From positions 124,001-188,000 of the forward strand of contig NZ_QFBC01000008.1 of the NCBI RefSeq assembly GCF_003122325.1: a stretch of DNA of 64,000 nucleotides. Direction: 5' to 3'. Under the pieces are notes generated by a model, which saw only the letters and a list, made by a program, of their open reading frames with translations, made no database searches and was not told the origin of the DNA. The DNA is from Rhizobium album (GTDB taxonomy: Bacteria > Pseudomonadota > Alphaproteobacteria > Rhizobiales > Rhizobiaceae). Position 1 is the first letter of the stretch, and every line of letters begins with the position of its first letter. Positions 40,533-50,351 of this stretch are shown one piece after another. The translations under genes and the position numbers were made by a program.

Positions 40533-42857
40533 TCAGCCCGCGGCTGCCCGCAGCTCCTTCGCCGCGGAGACCATGTTCACGAGCGCCGGCCGCACCTCTT
40601 CCCATTTGCGGGTCTTCAGGCCGCAATCGGGATTGACCCACAGCTGCCTGTCGCTGAGGCGCTTGCGGGCGAGTGTCAGCAACTCGGTCATTTCGCCGAT
40701 CTCGGGCACGCGCGGCGAATGAATGTCGTAGACGCCCGGGCCGATCTCGTTGGGGTATTTGTAGGTCTTGAAGGCATCGAGAAGTTCCATCTTGGAACGC
40801 GAGGTCTCGATCGAGATCACATCCGCGTCCATGGCGGCGATGGCGTCGATGATGTCGTTGAACTCGGAATAGCACATATGGGTGTGGATCTGCGTTGCGT
40901 CGGCAACGCCGGTCGAGCACAGCCGGAAGCTTTCGACGGCCCAGTCGAGATAGGTCTTCCAGTCGGCCTTGCGCAGCGGCAGGCCTTCGCGCAGCGCCGC
41001 TTCGTCGATCTGGATCATCGCCGCGCCGGCACTCTCCAGGTCGGCCACCTCGTCGCGAATGGCGAGCGCGATCTGCCTGCATGTCGCCGCACGCGGAATA
41101 TCGTCACGGACGAACGACCAGTTGAGGATGGTCACCGGTCCGGTCAGCATGCCCTTCACGGGCCTGCCCGTCAGCGACTGGGCGTATCGCCACCAGGCGA
41201 CCGTCATCGGCCGGGGTCGCGACACGTCGCCGAAGATGATCGGCGGGCGAACGTAACGCGAGCCGTAGCTCTGCACCCAGGCATGCTGCGTGAAGGCGAA
41301 GCCGGAGAGCTGCTCGCCGAAATACTGCACCATGTCGTTGCGTTCGAACTCGCCATGGACCAGCACGTCGAGGCCGATCTCTTCTTGCCAGCGGATTGCC
41401 GCTTCGGTTTCCTTCTTGAGGAAACCTTCGTAGTCGATGTAGCTGAGCTCGCCTTTCGCATGCGACGAGCGGGCCTTGCGCACGTCCGGTGTCTGCGGGA
41501 AGGAGCCGATGGTCGTGGTCGGGAATGCCGGCAGGGCGAGCTTGGCAGCCTGAAGCCTGCTGCGGCTACCGAAATCGGACGTCCGTTTCTTCATGGCCTC
41601 GCCGATACCGGCGATCCGCCCTTCCACCAGGGGATCATGAACCTTTAACGAGGCGCGGCGGGCGGCGATCGCATCGCTTGCCGCCCTCAGCTCGGCGACG
41701 ACGGTGCTCTTGCCTTCGGACAAGGCTTTGCCGAGGACCGCCAGTTCCCCCATTTTCTGGGTGGCAAAGGCAAGCCACGTCCTGAGGTCGCCATCGAGCG
41801 CCACCTCAAGCTCGAGATCGATCGGCACGTGCAGCAGCGAGCATGAGGGCGCGATCTCGATCAGGCCAGCACCGCGTCGTTCGACGAAGGGAGCGATACG
41901 ATCGACGATGGCGGGCAGATCGGCACGCCAGATGTTGCGGCCGTCGATGATGCCGAGCGACAGGAACAGGTCGTTCCGCGCTTGGTCGACAACGGCGGCC
42001 AGTTGCTCCGGCGCACGGACGAGGTCCAGATGCAGGCCGGCGACCGGCAAGGACAGAGCCACGCCGAGATTGTCGCCGAGAGCACCGAAGTAGGTTGCCA
42101 GCAACAGCCGGGGTCCGGCCGCGGCAAGGCGCTCGTAAGCGAGCTTGAACGCATCGCGCTGGCTGGCCGTCAGGTCGAGGACGAGCGCCGGCTCGTCGAT
42201 CTGGACCCAGTCGGCACCGGCGGCGGCGAGCTTCTGCAGCAGTTCCTCGTACACGGGCAGCAGCCGGGGCAGCAATGCGACCGGATCGAAGCCATCCGTG
42301 TGCGACTTGGCAAGCTTGAGGAAGGTGACAGGACCGAGAATTACGGGGCGGGTGTGGATGCCGAGCGCCCTGGCTTCGAGGAAATGGTCGATCGGCTTGG
42401 TGGAGGACAGTGCGAATGCCTGGTCGGCGGCAAGTTCCGGCACCATGTAGTGATAGTTGGTATCGAACCACTTGGTCATTTCAAGCGCGGTGACGCCGTG
42501 GTGATGGTGGCCGGGATGGCCGCAATCGGATCCGATATCACCCTGGCTGCCGCGTGCCATGGCAAAGTAGGTCTTCAGCGGGACATCGCCGCCGTGCCAG
42601 CCGTATCCGGCGGGAATAGCGCCGACCATGACGGCGGTGTCGAGCACATGGTCGTAGAACGAGAAATCATTCGACGGAATTCTGGTGATCCCGCGATCGC
42701 GCTGCTCGATCCAGCTGGCGGCGCGCAGTTTCCTTGCGGTATCGATGAGGTCGGCTTCCGACGACGTGCCGGACCAATAGGATTCGAGCGCGAACTTCAG
42801 TTCGCGGCGTCGGCCGATGCGTGGCACGCCGAGCGTGGCGATAGAGATTTGAGACAT
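40533..42857 (-). CDS. metE: Cobalamin-independent methionine synthase
   Basis: 774 residues with both halves of MetE: folate-binding N-terminal barrel and catalytic C-terminal barrel. Zinc/substrate motifs seen: GPVTILNWSFVR, QIDEAALREGLP, THMCYSEFNDI and NPDCGLKTR. It transfers a methyl group from 5-methyltetrahydropteroyltriglutamate to homocysteine without B12. A cobalamin riboswitch on the same strand lies about 120 bp before the start, so the gene should be off when B12 allows MetH to work. A CCCC/GGGG pairing near 42865-42883 could hide the weak ribosome site. Confidence 0.97.
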   Translation of the reverse strand: MSQISIATLGVPRIGRRRELKFALESYWSGTSSEADLIDTARKLRAASWIEQRDRGITRIPSNDFSFYDHVLDTAVMVGAIPAGYGWHGGDVPLKTYFAMARGSQGDIGSDCGHPGHHHHGVTALEMTKWFDTNYHYMVPELAADQAFALSSTKPIDHFLEARALGIHTRPVILGPVTFLKLAKSHTDGFDPVALLPRLLPVYEELLQKLAAAGADWVQIDEPALVLDLTASQRDAFKLAYERLAAAGPRLLLATYFGALGDNLGVALSLPVAGLHLDLVRAPEQLAAVVDQARNDLFLSLGIIDGRNIWRADLPAIVDRIAPFVERRGAGLIEIAPSCSLLHVPIDLELEVALDGDLRTWLAFATQKMGELAVLGKALSEGKSTVVAELRAASDAIAARRASLKVHDPLVEGRIAGIGEAMKKRTSDFGSRSRLQAAKLALPAFPTTTIGSFPQTPDVRKARSSHAKGELSYIDYEGFLKKETEAAIRWQEEIGLDVLVHGEFERNDMVQYFGEQLSGFAFTQHAWVQSYGSRYVRPPIIFGDVSRPRPMTVAWWRYAQSLTGRPVKGMLTGPVTILNWSFVRDDIPRAATCRQIALAIRDEVADLESAGAAMIQIDEAALREGLPLRKADWKTYLDWAVESFRLCSTGVADATQIHTHMCYSEFNDIIDAIAAMDADVISIETSRSKMELLDAFKTYKYPNEIGPGVYDIHSPRVPEIGEMTELLTLARKRLSDRQLWVNPDCGLKTRKWEEVRPALVNMVSAAKELRAAAG

Positions 42858-42948
42858 GACTTAACCCCGACATAAGTTGGGGGCATGGGTCAGCGGACGC
42901 GTGCAAACACAGTCCGGACAGGCGCCGGACCATCGCTGCGACACACCG

Positions 42949-43140
42949 GGACACCCCGCCCGTGGACGTTATTTTGTCGTGGCAGGTCTCCTGGCTTGTG
43001 GGTCGTCGCGTTTGTCCGTCTTCCCGAGGCTTTCGCCTCAGTGACATCAATGGACATCCGCTCGCCGTTTACAGTTGCGGGGGCAGCTCCGGAATTGCAT
43101 TTGCGCGCACCGGCTTCCCTCTTAGCTCCGATGCATCTTG
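42949..43140 (-). ncRNA. Cobalamin riboswitch upstream of metE
   Basis: Read on the minus strand: GGAGCTGCCCCCGCAACTGT core (43073-43092), the GAGGC stem, GGGAAGAC and ACAAGCCAGGAGACCTGCC (42981-42999). After the aptamer a 21-nt block (42949-42969) is identical to one after the nrdH riboswitch. Known elsewhere upstream of metE; ligand binding turns expression down. Confidence 0.95.
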
Positions 43141-43192
43141 AAGACGACCGGAGAACCATGACGCCCGCAATCTCCGGCAAGTTGACGATTCT

Positions 43193-43220
43193 GTCAAGGA
43201 CATAAAGAGATGTTTATGTC
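43193..43220 (-). promoter_or_regulatory. metE promoter -35 and adjoining perfect palindrome
   Basis: Read on the minus strand, TTGACA (43193-43198) is a consensus -35 box preceded directly by the palindrome GACATAAA-N6-TTTATGTC (43199-43220). The palindrome resembles the site I recall for the SAH-sensing ArsR-type regulator SahR in Rhizobiales; this recollection is unverified. It suggests a second, methionine-cycle input on metE. Confidence 0.55.
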
Positions 43221-43328
43221 TTTACATGATTTGCTGCCAACTTATGCGATCCTTCATGACGGGCGCCAGCCAGACGTCCAAGTCCACACCTGCCGGTTTG
43301 CGTGGGCGCGGACGGACCCTTCCATGCC

Positions 43329-44750
43329 TCAAGCCGTTGAGTAAGGCGCAAAAGAACTGCGCTGCTCTTCTATCAGCAGCGTCTTTGCAAGCGGCGGAAA
43401 CGCCCGTTGCGGGCAGCCGGACCGTTCGCAAACCTTGCAGCCTGCCCCGATCAGCGTTCGTGTAGCGGCTTCGTTCCGGGCGATGCCATCGGAGTAGACA
43501 AGCCGGTCTGCATACCGCAAGTCGCAGCCAAGAGCGATGGCGAATTTTTTGGTGGGCGCGCCAAAACCGCCGCGTGCGTTTTCAACCATGCTGGCGATCC
43601 AGAGATAGGCCCGGCCATCCGGCATCTCTGCAACCTGCCTGAGAACCCGGCCGGGATTTGAAAAGGCGTCGTAGACGTTCCAGAGCGGACAGGTGCCGCC
43701 GATGCGGGAAAAGTGAAAGTCCGTTGCCGATTGACGCTTTGAGATGTTTCCCGCCCGGTCGACGCGGATGAAGAAGAACGGCACGCCGCGCGCCTGCGGA
43801 CGCTGCAACGTGCTCAAGCGATGGCAGATGGTTTCGAATCCAACGCCGAAATCGCGGCCAAGCAGGTCGATATCGTAGCGAAGCCGTTCGGAGACATCCA
43901 GGAAGGATCTGTAGGGCAATATCAGCGCGCCTGCAAAATAATTCGCCAGGCCGATCCGCGCCAGCGACCGAGCCTCGTCGTTCGACAGCGGCGCGTTTTT
44001 TACAAGTGCATCCATCAAGGGCCAGAATTCGAGGAATGCCAGTTGCGTCGCCATCTGGAACGCCTGCTGGCCGGGTCGCAGCCTGCGCGACAACCACAGT
44101 ACCCGAGCCGCGGCATCGAACCGGCGGTGTATGCCGGAACCTTCCTCGTCACGAAGGTCAGCCAGCCGCAGACCGTGCTTCGTTTCAAGCCGCGCGGCGA
44201 GCGGCGGTCCCATCCGGCCGATGGGCATCCCCATTTCCTGGGCGACGGTTTCGGCGGCGCGGTCGAGTTCATCGATGTAATTGTGCCGGGAATAGAAGAA
44301 GTCGCGCACCTCCTCGAACGGTGTCGAGGGTAGAGACAGGTGCACGCCCGTCCTGTCATCGCCAAGTCGCGCCGCATAGGCCGATGCCTGCTCGGTCGCC
44401 TTTTTCAGCTTCCGGCTCTGGGCGATGAAGGCGCGCGCCAGTGCCGGCATGTTCGTCACCAACTCTCGCAGATCAGCTGTGGCGATCGGCTCGGCAGCAG
44501 CCGGATCGAACACAGCTTCGCGCAGTTCGCCGAGCAACCGGGCGTCGTCATCTTCGGAGAAAAGCTGGACATCCATCCCGAAGGCGGCGTTGAGCCGAAG
44601 CAGCACGGGCACCGTCAAGGGCCGCTGGTTGTTCTCGATCTGGTTGAGATAGCTCAGCGAAATGCCAATGGCATCGGCAAGCCCCTGCTGGGTGAGGTTT
44701 CGCTCTTCCCTCAGCCGCTTCAGGCGCACCCCCATGAAGCTTTTTTTCAT
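43329..44750 (-). CDS. PccR/ScfR-type regulator of short-chain acyl-CoA metabolism
   Basis: 473 residues: XRE helix-turn-helix at the N-terminus (RNLTQQGLADAIGISLSYLN), a central IrrE-like (DUF955) region without the HExxH zinc motif, and a C-terminal domain ending in a cysteine cluster (GCKVCERSGCPQRAFPP) as in ScfR, PccR and RamB. These proteins activate or repress propionate/acetate genes in response to acyl-CoA. It is divergent from prpDCB, with tandem TTTGCA-type sites between them, so it is the likely prp regulator and may autoregulate. Distinct from the sigma-54-type PrpR of enterobacteria. Confidence 0.87.
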   Translation of the reverse strand: MKKSFMGVRLKRLREERNLTQQGLADAIGISLSYLNQIENNQRPLTVPVLLRLNAAFGMDVQLFSEDDDARLLGELREAVFDPAAAEPIATADLRELVTNMPALARAFIAQSRKLKKATEQASAYAARLGDDRTGVHLSLPSTPFEEVRDFFYSRHNYIDELDRAAETVAQEMGMPIGRMGPPLAARLETKHGLRLADLRDEEGSGIHRRFDAAARVLWLSRRLRPGQQAFQMATQLAFLEFWPLMDALVKNAPLSNDEARSLARIGLANYFAGALILPYRSFLDVSERLRYDIDLLGRDFGVGFETICHRLSTLQRPQARGVPFFFIRVDRAGNISKRQSATDFHFSRIGGTCPLWNVYDAFSNPGRVLRQVAEMPDGRAYLWIASMVENARGGFGAPTKKFAIALGCDLRYADRLVYSDGIARNEAATRTLIGAGCKVCERSGCPQRAFPPLAKTLLIEEQRSSFAPYSTA

Positions 44751-44769
44751 AATTCACCCTTCCAGAAAC

Positions 44770-44816
44770 TTCGCAAACTTTGCATTTTTGCAGGTCAATC
44801 TTTGCAAAACTCTGCA
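44770..44816. promoter_or_regulatory. Tandem TTYGCA half-sites, probable operator of the PccR-like regulator
   Basis: Two copies of a 15-16-bp unit, TTCGCAAACTTTGCA (44770-44784) and TTTGCAAAACTCTGCA (44801-44816), start 31 bp apart, about three helical turns. Each contains two TTYGCA-type half-sites, like RamB/PccR boxes. They lie 20 bp from the regulator gene start and about 175 bp from prpD. Confidence 0.7.
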
Positions 44817-44989
44817 TTTTCAGTCATTTACCGAATTTATTCTATGCGAATAAAGTGAATTTGAAAAGGCAATAACCGGTGAGGCGGCCGGGCAAGATCA
44901 CCAGGGCGCGAGTTCCTGAACCGGTGCTGCCGGCAAGCCGCCACCGCTGCCTTCACATTCGATCAACCGTCATTCGAGGATGCAGTTTC

Positions 44990-46507
44990 GTGAAGTCGCA
45001 TACAGTACGCACCTATAAATCCGCCGAAAATCTCGCCCGCGAGGACCAGCTCGCCTGGAAGATCGCCTCGGTCGCCGCCGATGATGTGCCGCTGGACGGC
45101 GAGGTGGTCGAGATGATCGGCAACCGCATAATAGACAACGCCGCCGTCGCCGCAGCCTCCGTTGCCCGCCATCCGGTGGTGAGTGCGCGCACCCAGGCGC
45201 TGGCGCATCCGTACCAGCCGGGGGCAACCGTCTTCGGTTGTTCGGCCGACCGCCGCGTATCGCCGGAATGGGCCGCGTGGGCCAATGGCGTCGCCGTCCG
45301 CGAACTCGATTTCCACGACACGTTCCTCGCCGCCGACTATTCGCATCCCGGCGACAATATTCCGGCTATCCTGGCTGTCGCCCAGCATTGCGGCCTTTCG
45401 GGAGCCGCGCTCGCAAAGGGCATTGCGACCGGCTACGAAATCCAGGTCGACCTCGTCAAGGGAATCTGCCTGCACGAGCACAAGATCGACCACATCGCCC
45501 ATCTCGGCCCCTCGGCCGCCGCAGGCATCGGCACGGCGCTCGGCCTTCCCGTCGAAACCATCTACCAGGCGGTCCAGCAGGCGTTGCATGTCACGACAAC
45601 CACCCGGCAATCCCGCAAGGGCGAGATTTCCAGCTGGAAGGCCTACGCACCCGCCTTTGCCGGCAAGATGGCCATCGAGGCGGTCGATCGCGTGTTGCGC
45701 GGCGAGGGCGCCCCGTCTCCGGCCTGGGAGGGCGAAGACGGGTTCATCGCCTTCCTGCTGGGCGGTCCGGGCGCGGAGTACCAAGTTCCCTTGCCCGAAC
45801 GCGGCGAGGCCAAGCGTGCCATCCTCGATACCTACACGAAGGAGCATTCGGCCGAATACCAGAGCCAGGCGCTGATCGATCTGGCGCGACGCATGGGGCC
45901 GAAGATCGGCGACCTGACGCGGGTCAAGGACATCGTCATCCATACCAGCCACCACACGCACCACGTCATCGGGACAGGCGCAAACGACCCGCAGAAGATG
46001 GACCCGAAGGCGAGCCGGGAAACGCTCGACCACTCGATCATGTATATCTTTGCCGTGGCGCTGGAAGACGGTGGCTGGCATCACGAGCGCTCCTATGCGC
46101 CCGACCGCGCCGGCCGGCCTGAAACAGTGGCGTTGTGGCGCAAGATCAGCACGGTCGAGGATGCCGACTGGACACGCCGCTATCACAGCCGCGATCCCGG
46201 CGAGAAGGCATTCGGCGGCAAGGTCGTCGTCACCCTCATGGACGGCAGCACCGTGGAGGATGAGCTGGCGATCGCCGATGCGCATCCGCTCGGCGCGCGG
46301 CCGTTCACGCGACCGGATTATATCAACAAGTTCCGCAGCCTTGCAGACGGGATCGTTGCCGGAGCCGAGCAGGATCGTTTCATCGCAGCCGTCGAACGCC
46401 TCATGGATCTGGCACCGGCAGAACTCGCCGGCCTCACCTTCACCGTCGAGCCGGCAAGGCTCGGACCGGCGTCGCATCGCGGCATCTTCGACTGGAACAG
46501 ACAATGA
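44990..46507 (+). CDS. prpD: 2-methylcitrate dehydratase
   Basis: 505 residues, MmgE/PrpD family; dehydrates 2-methylcitrate to 2-methyl-cis-aconitate in the methylcitrate cycle. Landmarks: the early [43 protein letters not shown] and the histidine-rich [14 protein letters not shown]. The GTG at 44990 is chosen (GAGGA 9 nt before); the frame is open to 44879. It is followed directly by prpC and prpB and preceded by PccR-type boxes. Slightly longer than the E. coli protein. Confidence 0.92.
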   Translation: MKSHTVRTYKSAENLAREDQLAWKIASVAADDVPLDGEVVEMIGNRIIDNAAVAAASVARHPVVSARTQALAHPYQPGATVFGCSADRRVSPEWAAWANGVAVRELDFHDTFLAADYSHPGDNIPAILAVAQHCGLSGAALAKGIATGYEIQVDLVKGICLHEHKIDHIAHLGPSAAAGIGTALGLPVETIYQAVQQALHVTTTTRQSRKGEISSWKAYAPAFAGKMAIEAVDRVLRGEGAPSPAWEGEDGFIAFLLGGPGAEYQVPLPERGEAKRAILDTYTKEHSAEYQSQALIDLARRMGPKIGDLTRVKDIVIHTSHHTHHVIGTGANDPQKMDPKASRETLDHSIMYIFAVALEDGGWHHERSYAPDRAGRPETVALWRKISTVEDADWTRRYHSRDPGEKAFGGKVVVTLMDGSTVEDELAIADAHPLGARPFTRPDYINKFRSLADGIVAGAEQDRFIAAVERLMDLAPAELAGLTFTVEPARLGPASHRGIFDWNRQ

Positions 46508-46527
46508 GTTCTTCGGGAGAGACAGCA

Positions 46528-47694
46528 ATGAATGTTCCAAAGCCAAAGAAATCCGTCACCCTGTCCGGGGTCGTCGCCGGCAACACGGCGCTGTGCACCG
46601 TCGGCCGTACCGGCAACGATTTGCACTATCGCGGCTACGACATCCTCGATATCGCCGAGACCTGCGACTTCGAGGAGATCGCCCACCTCCTGATCCATGG
46701 CACGCTTCCGACGCTGACCGAGCTTTCCGCCTACAAGGCCAAGCTGAAAGCGCTGCGCGGCCTGCCGCGGACGGTGAAGCAAACGCTGGAACTGCTGCCG
46801 GCGGCAACTCATCCCATGGACGTCCTCCGCTCGGGCGTCTCCGCCCTCGGCTGCGTGCTGCCGGAGGCTGAAAACCACAATCATGCGGGCGCCCGCGATA
46901 TCGCCGACCGGCTCATTGCGTCGTTGGGATCGATGCTGCTCTACTGGCATCATTTCGCCCATAACGGCCGCCGTATCGAGGTCGAGACGGACGACGACTC
47001 CATCGGCGGCCACTTCCTGCACCTGCTGCATGGTACCGCGCCGAAGCCGTCGCACGTCGATGCGATGCACGTCTCGCTCAATCTGTACGCCGAGCATGAA
47101 TTCAATGCCTCGACGTTTACGGCGCGCTCCATTGCCGGCACCGGCTCGGATGTCTATTCCGCCGTCACCGGCGCGATCGGCGCCCTGCGCGGGCCGAAGC
47201 ACGGCGGCGCAAACGAGGTCTCCTTCGAGATCCAGAAACGCTACGCCGATCCGGATGAGGCCGAAGCGGATATCCGTCGGCGCGTCGAGGCGAAGGAGGT
47301 CGTCATCGGTTTCGGCCATCCCGTCTACACCGTCTCCGACCCGCGCAACGTCGTCATCAAGAAGGTGGCGCGGACGCTTTCGGTCGAAGCCGGTTCGACG
47401 CGGATGTACGACATCGCCGAGCGGATCGAGAGCACGATGGCCGACGCCAAGAAGATGTTCCCGAACCTCGATTGGTTCAGCGCCGTCTCCTACCATATGC
47501 TGGGCGTTCCGACCGCGATGTTCACGCCCCTGTTCGTGATCTCGCGCATGTCCGGCTGGGCCGCGCATATCGTCGAGCAGCGCCAGGACAACAAGATCAT
47601 CCGGCCGTCCGCCAACTATGTCGGCCCGGAAAACCTCGAATTCGTGCCGATCGAGCGCCGCGGCGCCGCCGCGGCCGGCCAGAAAGCCGCGTGA
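46528..47694 (+). CDS. prpC: 2-methylcitrate synthase
   Basis: 388-residue citrate-synthase-family protein that condenses propionyl-CoA with oxaloacetate. Active-site motifs are GPKHGGANE (His), [10 protein letters not shown] (His) and the aspartate in the late helix ([11 protein letters not shown]). Short starting segment [19 protein letters not shown] is typical of PrpC rather than GltA. ATG 46528 has GGGAGAG before it; an ATG at 46504 overlapping the prpD stop is the alternative. Confidence 0.94.
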   Translation: MNVPKPKKSVTLSGVVAGNTALCTVGRTGNDLHYRGYDILDIAETCDFEEIAHLLIHGTLPTLTELSAYKAKLKALRGLPRTVKQTLELLPAATHPMDVLRSGVSALGCVLPEAENHNHAGARDIADRLIASLGSMLLYWHHFAHNGRRIEVETDDDSIGGHFLHLLHGTAPKPSHVDAMHVSLNLYAEHEFNASTFTARSIAGTGSDVYSAVTGAIGALRGPKHGGANEVSFEIQKRYADPDEAEADIRRRVEAKEVVIGFGHPVYTVSDPRNVVIKKVARTLSVEAGSTRMYDIAERIESTMADAKKMFPNLDWFSAVSYHMLGVPTAMFTPLFVISRMSGWAAHIVEQRQDNKIIRPSANYVGPENLEFVPIERRGAAAAGQKAA

Positions 47695-47703
47695 GGAAAG
47701 ACC

Positions 47704-48621
47704 ATGCCCTATCTCGTTTCTTCCGACCTGCCGGCAGAGCCCGCCGGGCTACGCTTCCGGACCCTGCTGCAGCAAGGCGGCATTGTCCAACTCCCCGGCG
47801 CGCATAACGGCATGGCGGCGCTGCAGGCAAAGGCGGCCGGTTTCCACGGACTGTATCTGTCGGGCGCCGCGATGACGGCGTCGATGGGCCTGCCGGACCT
47901 CGGCATGATCACGGTCGACGACGTGTGTTTTTTCGTCCGCCAGATCGCCCGCGCCAGCGGTCTGCCGCTGTTGGTCGACGGCGACACCGGTTATGGCGAA
48001 GCATTGAATGTCATGCACATGGTGCGTTCGTTCGAAGATGCCGGTGCCGGTGCCGTCCATATCGAGGATCAGCTGCTGCCGAAAAAATGCGGCCATCTCA
48101 ACGACAAGAAACTGGCTGATGCCTATGACATGGCCGCCAAGGTGGCCGCCGCGGCGAAGGCGCGGCGGCACCTCTATATTATCGCCCGCACGGACGCCGC
48201 CGCCAGCGAGGGCATCGACGGCGCTGTCGCGCGTGCAAAACTGTATATCGAGGCCGGGGCCGATGCGATCTTTCCCGAAGCGCTGAACACGGCGGAGATG
48301 TTTCGCGCCTTCGCCAGCCGCATGCCCGGCGTGCCGCTGCTCGCCAACATGACCGAATTCGGCAGGACGCCGTTCTTCACCGCATCGGAATTCGAGGAGA
48401 TGGGCTACCGGATGGTCATCTGGCCGGTTTCGTCCCTCCGTGTCGCCAACAAGGCGCAGGAACGACTGTACGCGTTGCTCAAGGGCGACGGATCGACCAG
48501 GGCGATGCTCGACCATATGCAGACCCGGGCGGAATTGTACGACACGATCGGGCTGCATGACTACGAGGCCCTCGATGCCTCGATCGTGAAAACGATCGTG
48601 CCGCCAGCCCTGACCACATAG
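47704..48621 (+). CDS. prpB: 2-methylisocitrate lyase
   Basis: 305 residues of the isocitrate lyase/PEP mutase superfamily; splits 2-methylisocitrate to pyruvate and succinate. LVDGDTGYGEALNV binds magnesium, and the lyase signature is KKCGHL. It is 9 bp after prpC and ends the propionate operon. With prpD and prpC it gives a complete B12-independent route for propionyl-CoA (aconitase-type step supplied from elsewhere). Confidence 0.95.
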   Translation: MPYLVSSDLPAEPAGLRFRTLLQQGGIVQLPGAHNGMAALQAKAAGFHGLYLSGAAMTASMGLPDLGMITVDDVCFFVRQIARASGLPLLVDGDTGYGEALNVMHMVRSFEDAGAGAVHIEDQLLPKKCGHLNDKKLADAYDMAAKVAAAAKARRHLYIIARTDAAASEGIDGAVARAKLYIEAGADAIFPEALNTAEMFRAFASRMPGVPLLANMTEFGRTPFFTASEFEEMGYRMVIWPVSSLRVANKAQERLYALLKGDGSTRAMLDHMQTRAELYDTIGLHDYEALDASIVKTIVPPALTT

Positions 48622-48789
48622 GCTCTGACTGCAGCCGCCAAGCCTTGCCACGACATGGGCGAGCCATCGCCTTCGCGGTTTTGCGACATGGCCGGCAAAA
48701 TCGGCCGCCGGAATCTCATGTTTCATCAACGCCATGTCGATGTCGTAAACGCGATGGTGGCCGACCTCGACCTGTGATGTTATGAAGAC

Positions 48790-48991
48790 ACTGAGGTGCC
48801 GGCGGTTTTTGGACTGCCGGATAATTGGGAAGCCGGTTGAAACCCGGCGCTGCCCCCGCAACGGTAACAGAATTGACGGCGACGAATGACCACTGGGCGA
48901 GATCGGCCCGGGAAGGTGTCGCCAGGTCCGAAAGGACAGTCTGGAGCCCGGAAACCAGCCTCGGAAAACACTCGACTGATCGCGGTGGGCG
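48790..48991 (+). ncRNA. Cobalamin riboswitch upstream of gbcA
   Basis: B12 element with GAGGTGCC (48793), GGATAATTGGGAAGCCGGT, core GCGCTGCCCCCGCAACGGTA (48847-48866), GACCACTGGGCG, CGGGAAGGTG and AGCCCGGAAACCAGCCT (to 48960). A 16-nt block (48976-48991) follows and is shared with the riboswitch at 53.4 kb. GTCCTC at 49017-49022 can pair with GAGGAC (49081-49086), the gbcA ribosome site, suggesting translational control. Confidence 0.93.
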
Positions 48992-49089
48992 GTCAAGGAG
49001 CGGAAGCCGCGGCTCGGTCCTCTCTCCGGCGCATCGGCTTTCCGTATGCCCGACGTCCACTGGCGCAGTCCTTGCACAATGAGGACGTG

Positions 49090-50337
49090 ATGGACATCCG
49101 CACAGACATGCTCAACCGGCTGCGCAACCGCAAACCCGGTTTCAGCCTCGATCAGCCCTTTTACATCGACCCCGATTTCCACCAGCTCGATCTGGAACAC
49201 ATCTGGTACAAGGACTGGCTTTTCATCGGTCATGACTGCGAACTGCCGGAAGCCGGCAACTATCTCACCGTCCAGGTGGGGGCCTATCCGGTGGTGATCG
49301 TTCGCGACAACGAAGGAGCGGTCAAGGCCTTCCACAATTCCTGCCGCCATCGCGGCTCACGGGTCTGTCTCGAGCACCGCGGCAAGGCCGCCAAACTCGT
49401 GTGTCCCTACCATCAGTGGACCTACGACCTCGACGGATCGCTGCTCTACGCCCGGCAGATGGGTGAAAATTTCGATACTGCGGGCTTCGGCCTGCAGCCG
49501 GTGGCTTGCGAAGCCGCCGGGGGCTACATCTTCATCTCGCTGGCCGAAAAACCACTCGACTTCGCGCCCTTCCGCGCCGCGATGGAGCCTTATTTCCTGC
49601 CGCATCGGCTGCGCGACGCAAAGATAGCCTACGAAAGCACCATCATCGAGAAGGGCAACTGGAAGCTGGTCTGGGAAAACAATCGCGAGTGCTACCACTG
49701 CGCCGCCAATCATCCCGAGCTTTGCAAGACCTATCCGGAAGCGCCAACAGCGACCGGCGTGAACGGCGCGGAAGACGATCCGGAAATCGCCGAGCATTGG
49801 GCCAAGTGCGAAGGCATCGGCCTGCCCAGCAAGTTCCTCATGGACCGGCAGGGCCAGTTCCGGACGGCGCGCATGCCGCTCCTGCGCGACGCCATCAGCT
49901 ACACGATTTCCGGCCGCAAGGCGGTGCAGTTGCGGCTTTCGGACCAGGTCAACACCGACCGCATCGGGACGCTGCTTCTCTTTCACTATCCGACGACCTG
50001 GAACCACGTCCTCAGCGACCACGCCATCACGTTCCGCGTCATGCCGCTCAGCGCCACGGAAACCGCGGTCACCACGAAATGGCTCGTTCACAAGGACGCC
50101 GTGGAGGGGATCGACTACCGGCTCGACGAACTCATCCATGTCTGGACCGAGACGAACGACCAGGACCGCCAGATCGTCGAGGAAAATGCGCGCGGCATCC
50201 ACTCGCCGGCCTACCGCCCCGGACCCTATTCGGAAATCCATGAAGGCGGCGTGGCGCAGTTCGTCGAGTGGTATTCCAACTTCATGGAGGAACGACTGAC
50301 CGGCACGGGCAACCAGCCACTGCGGTCCGTCGCCTGA
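49090..50337 (+). CDS. gbcA: Glycine betaine monooxygenase, Rieske oxygenase subunit
   Basis: 415-residue Rieske non-haem iron oxygenase. Rieske 2Fe-2S ligands are in CRHRG and CPYHQW (about residues 80-105), and the mononuclear iron motif is NNRECYHCAANHPEL. It oxidatively removes a methyl group from glycine betaine, giving dimethylglycine and formaldehyde, with electrons from GbcB. Assignment rests on the reductase next door, the formaldehyde dehydrogenase behind it and a GbdR-like regulator in the region; a stachydrine- or carnitine-type oxygenase is the alternative. ATG 49090 with GAGGA directly before it. Regulation by a cobalamin riboswitch is unusual for this gene. Confidence 0.87.
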   Translation: MDIRTDMLNRLRNRKPGFSLDQPFYIDPDFHQLDLEHIWYKDWLFIGHDCELPEAGNYLTVQVGAYPVVIVRDNEGAVKAFHNSCRHRGSRVCLEHRGKAAKLVCPYHQWTYDLDGSLLYARQMGENFDTAGFGLQPVACEAAGGYIFISLAEKPLDFAPFRAAMEPYFLPHRLRDAKIAYESTIIEKGNWKLVWENNRECYHCAANHPELCKTYPEAPTATGVNGAEDDPEIAEHWAKCEGIGLPSKFLMDRQGQFRTARMPLLRDAISYTISGRKAVQLRLSDQVNTDRIGTLLLFHYPTTWNHVLSDHAITFRVMPLSATETAVTTKWLVHKDAVEGIDYRLDELIHVWTETNDQDRQIVEENARGIHSPAYRPGPYSEIHEGGVAQFVEWYSNFMEERLTGTGNQPLRSVA

Positions 50338-50351
50338 GCAGGGGACGCGCC

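Noticed and set aside
48620-48790. Terminator or gene between prpB and the gbcA riboswitch
   Set aside because: Only a degenerate relative of the 51461 repeat is visible; no stem followed by a T-tract and no credible frame.
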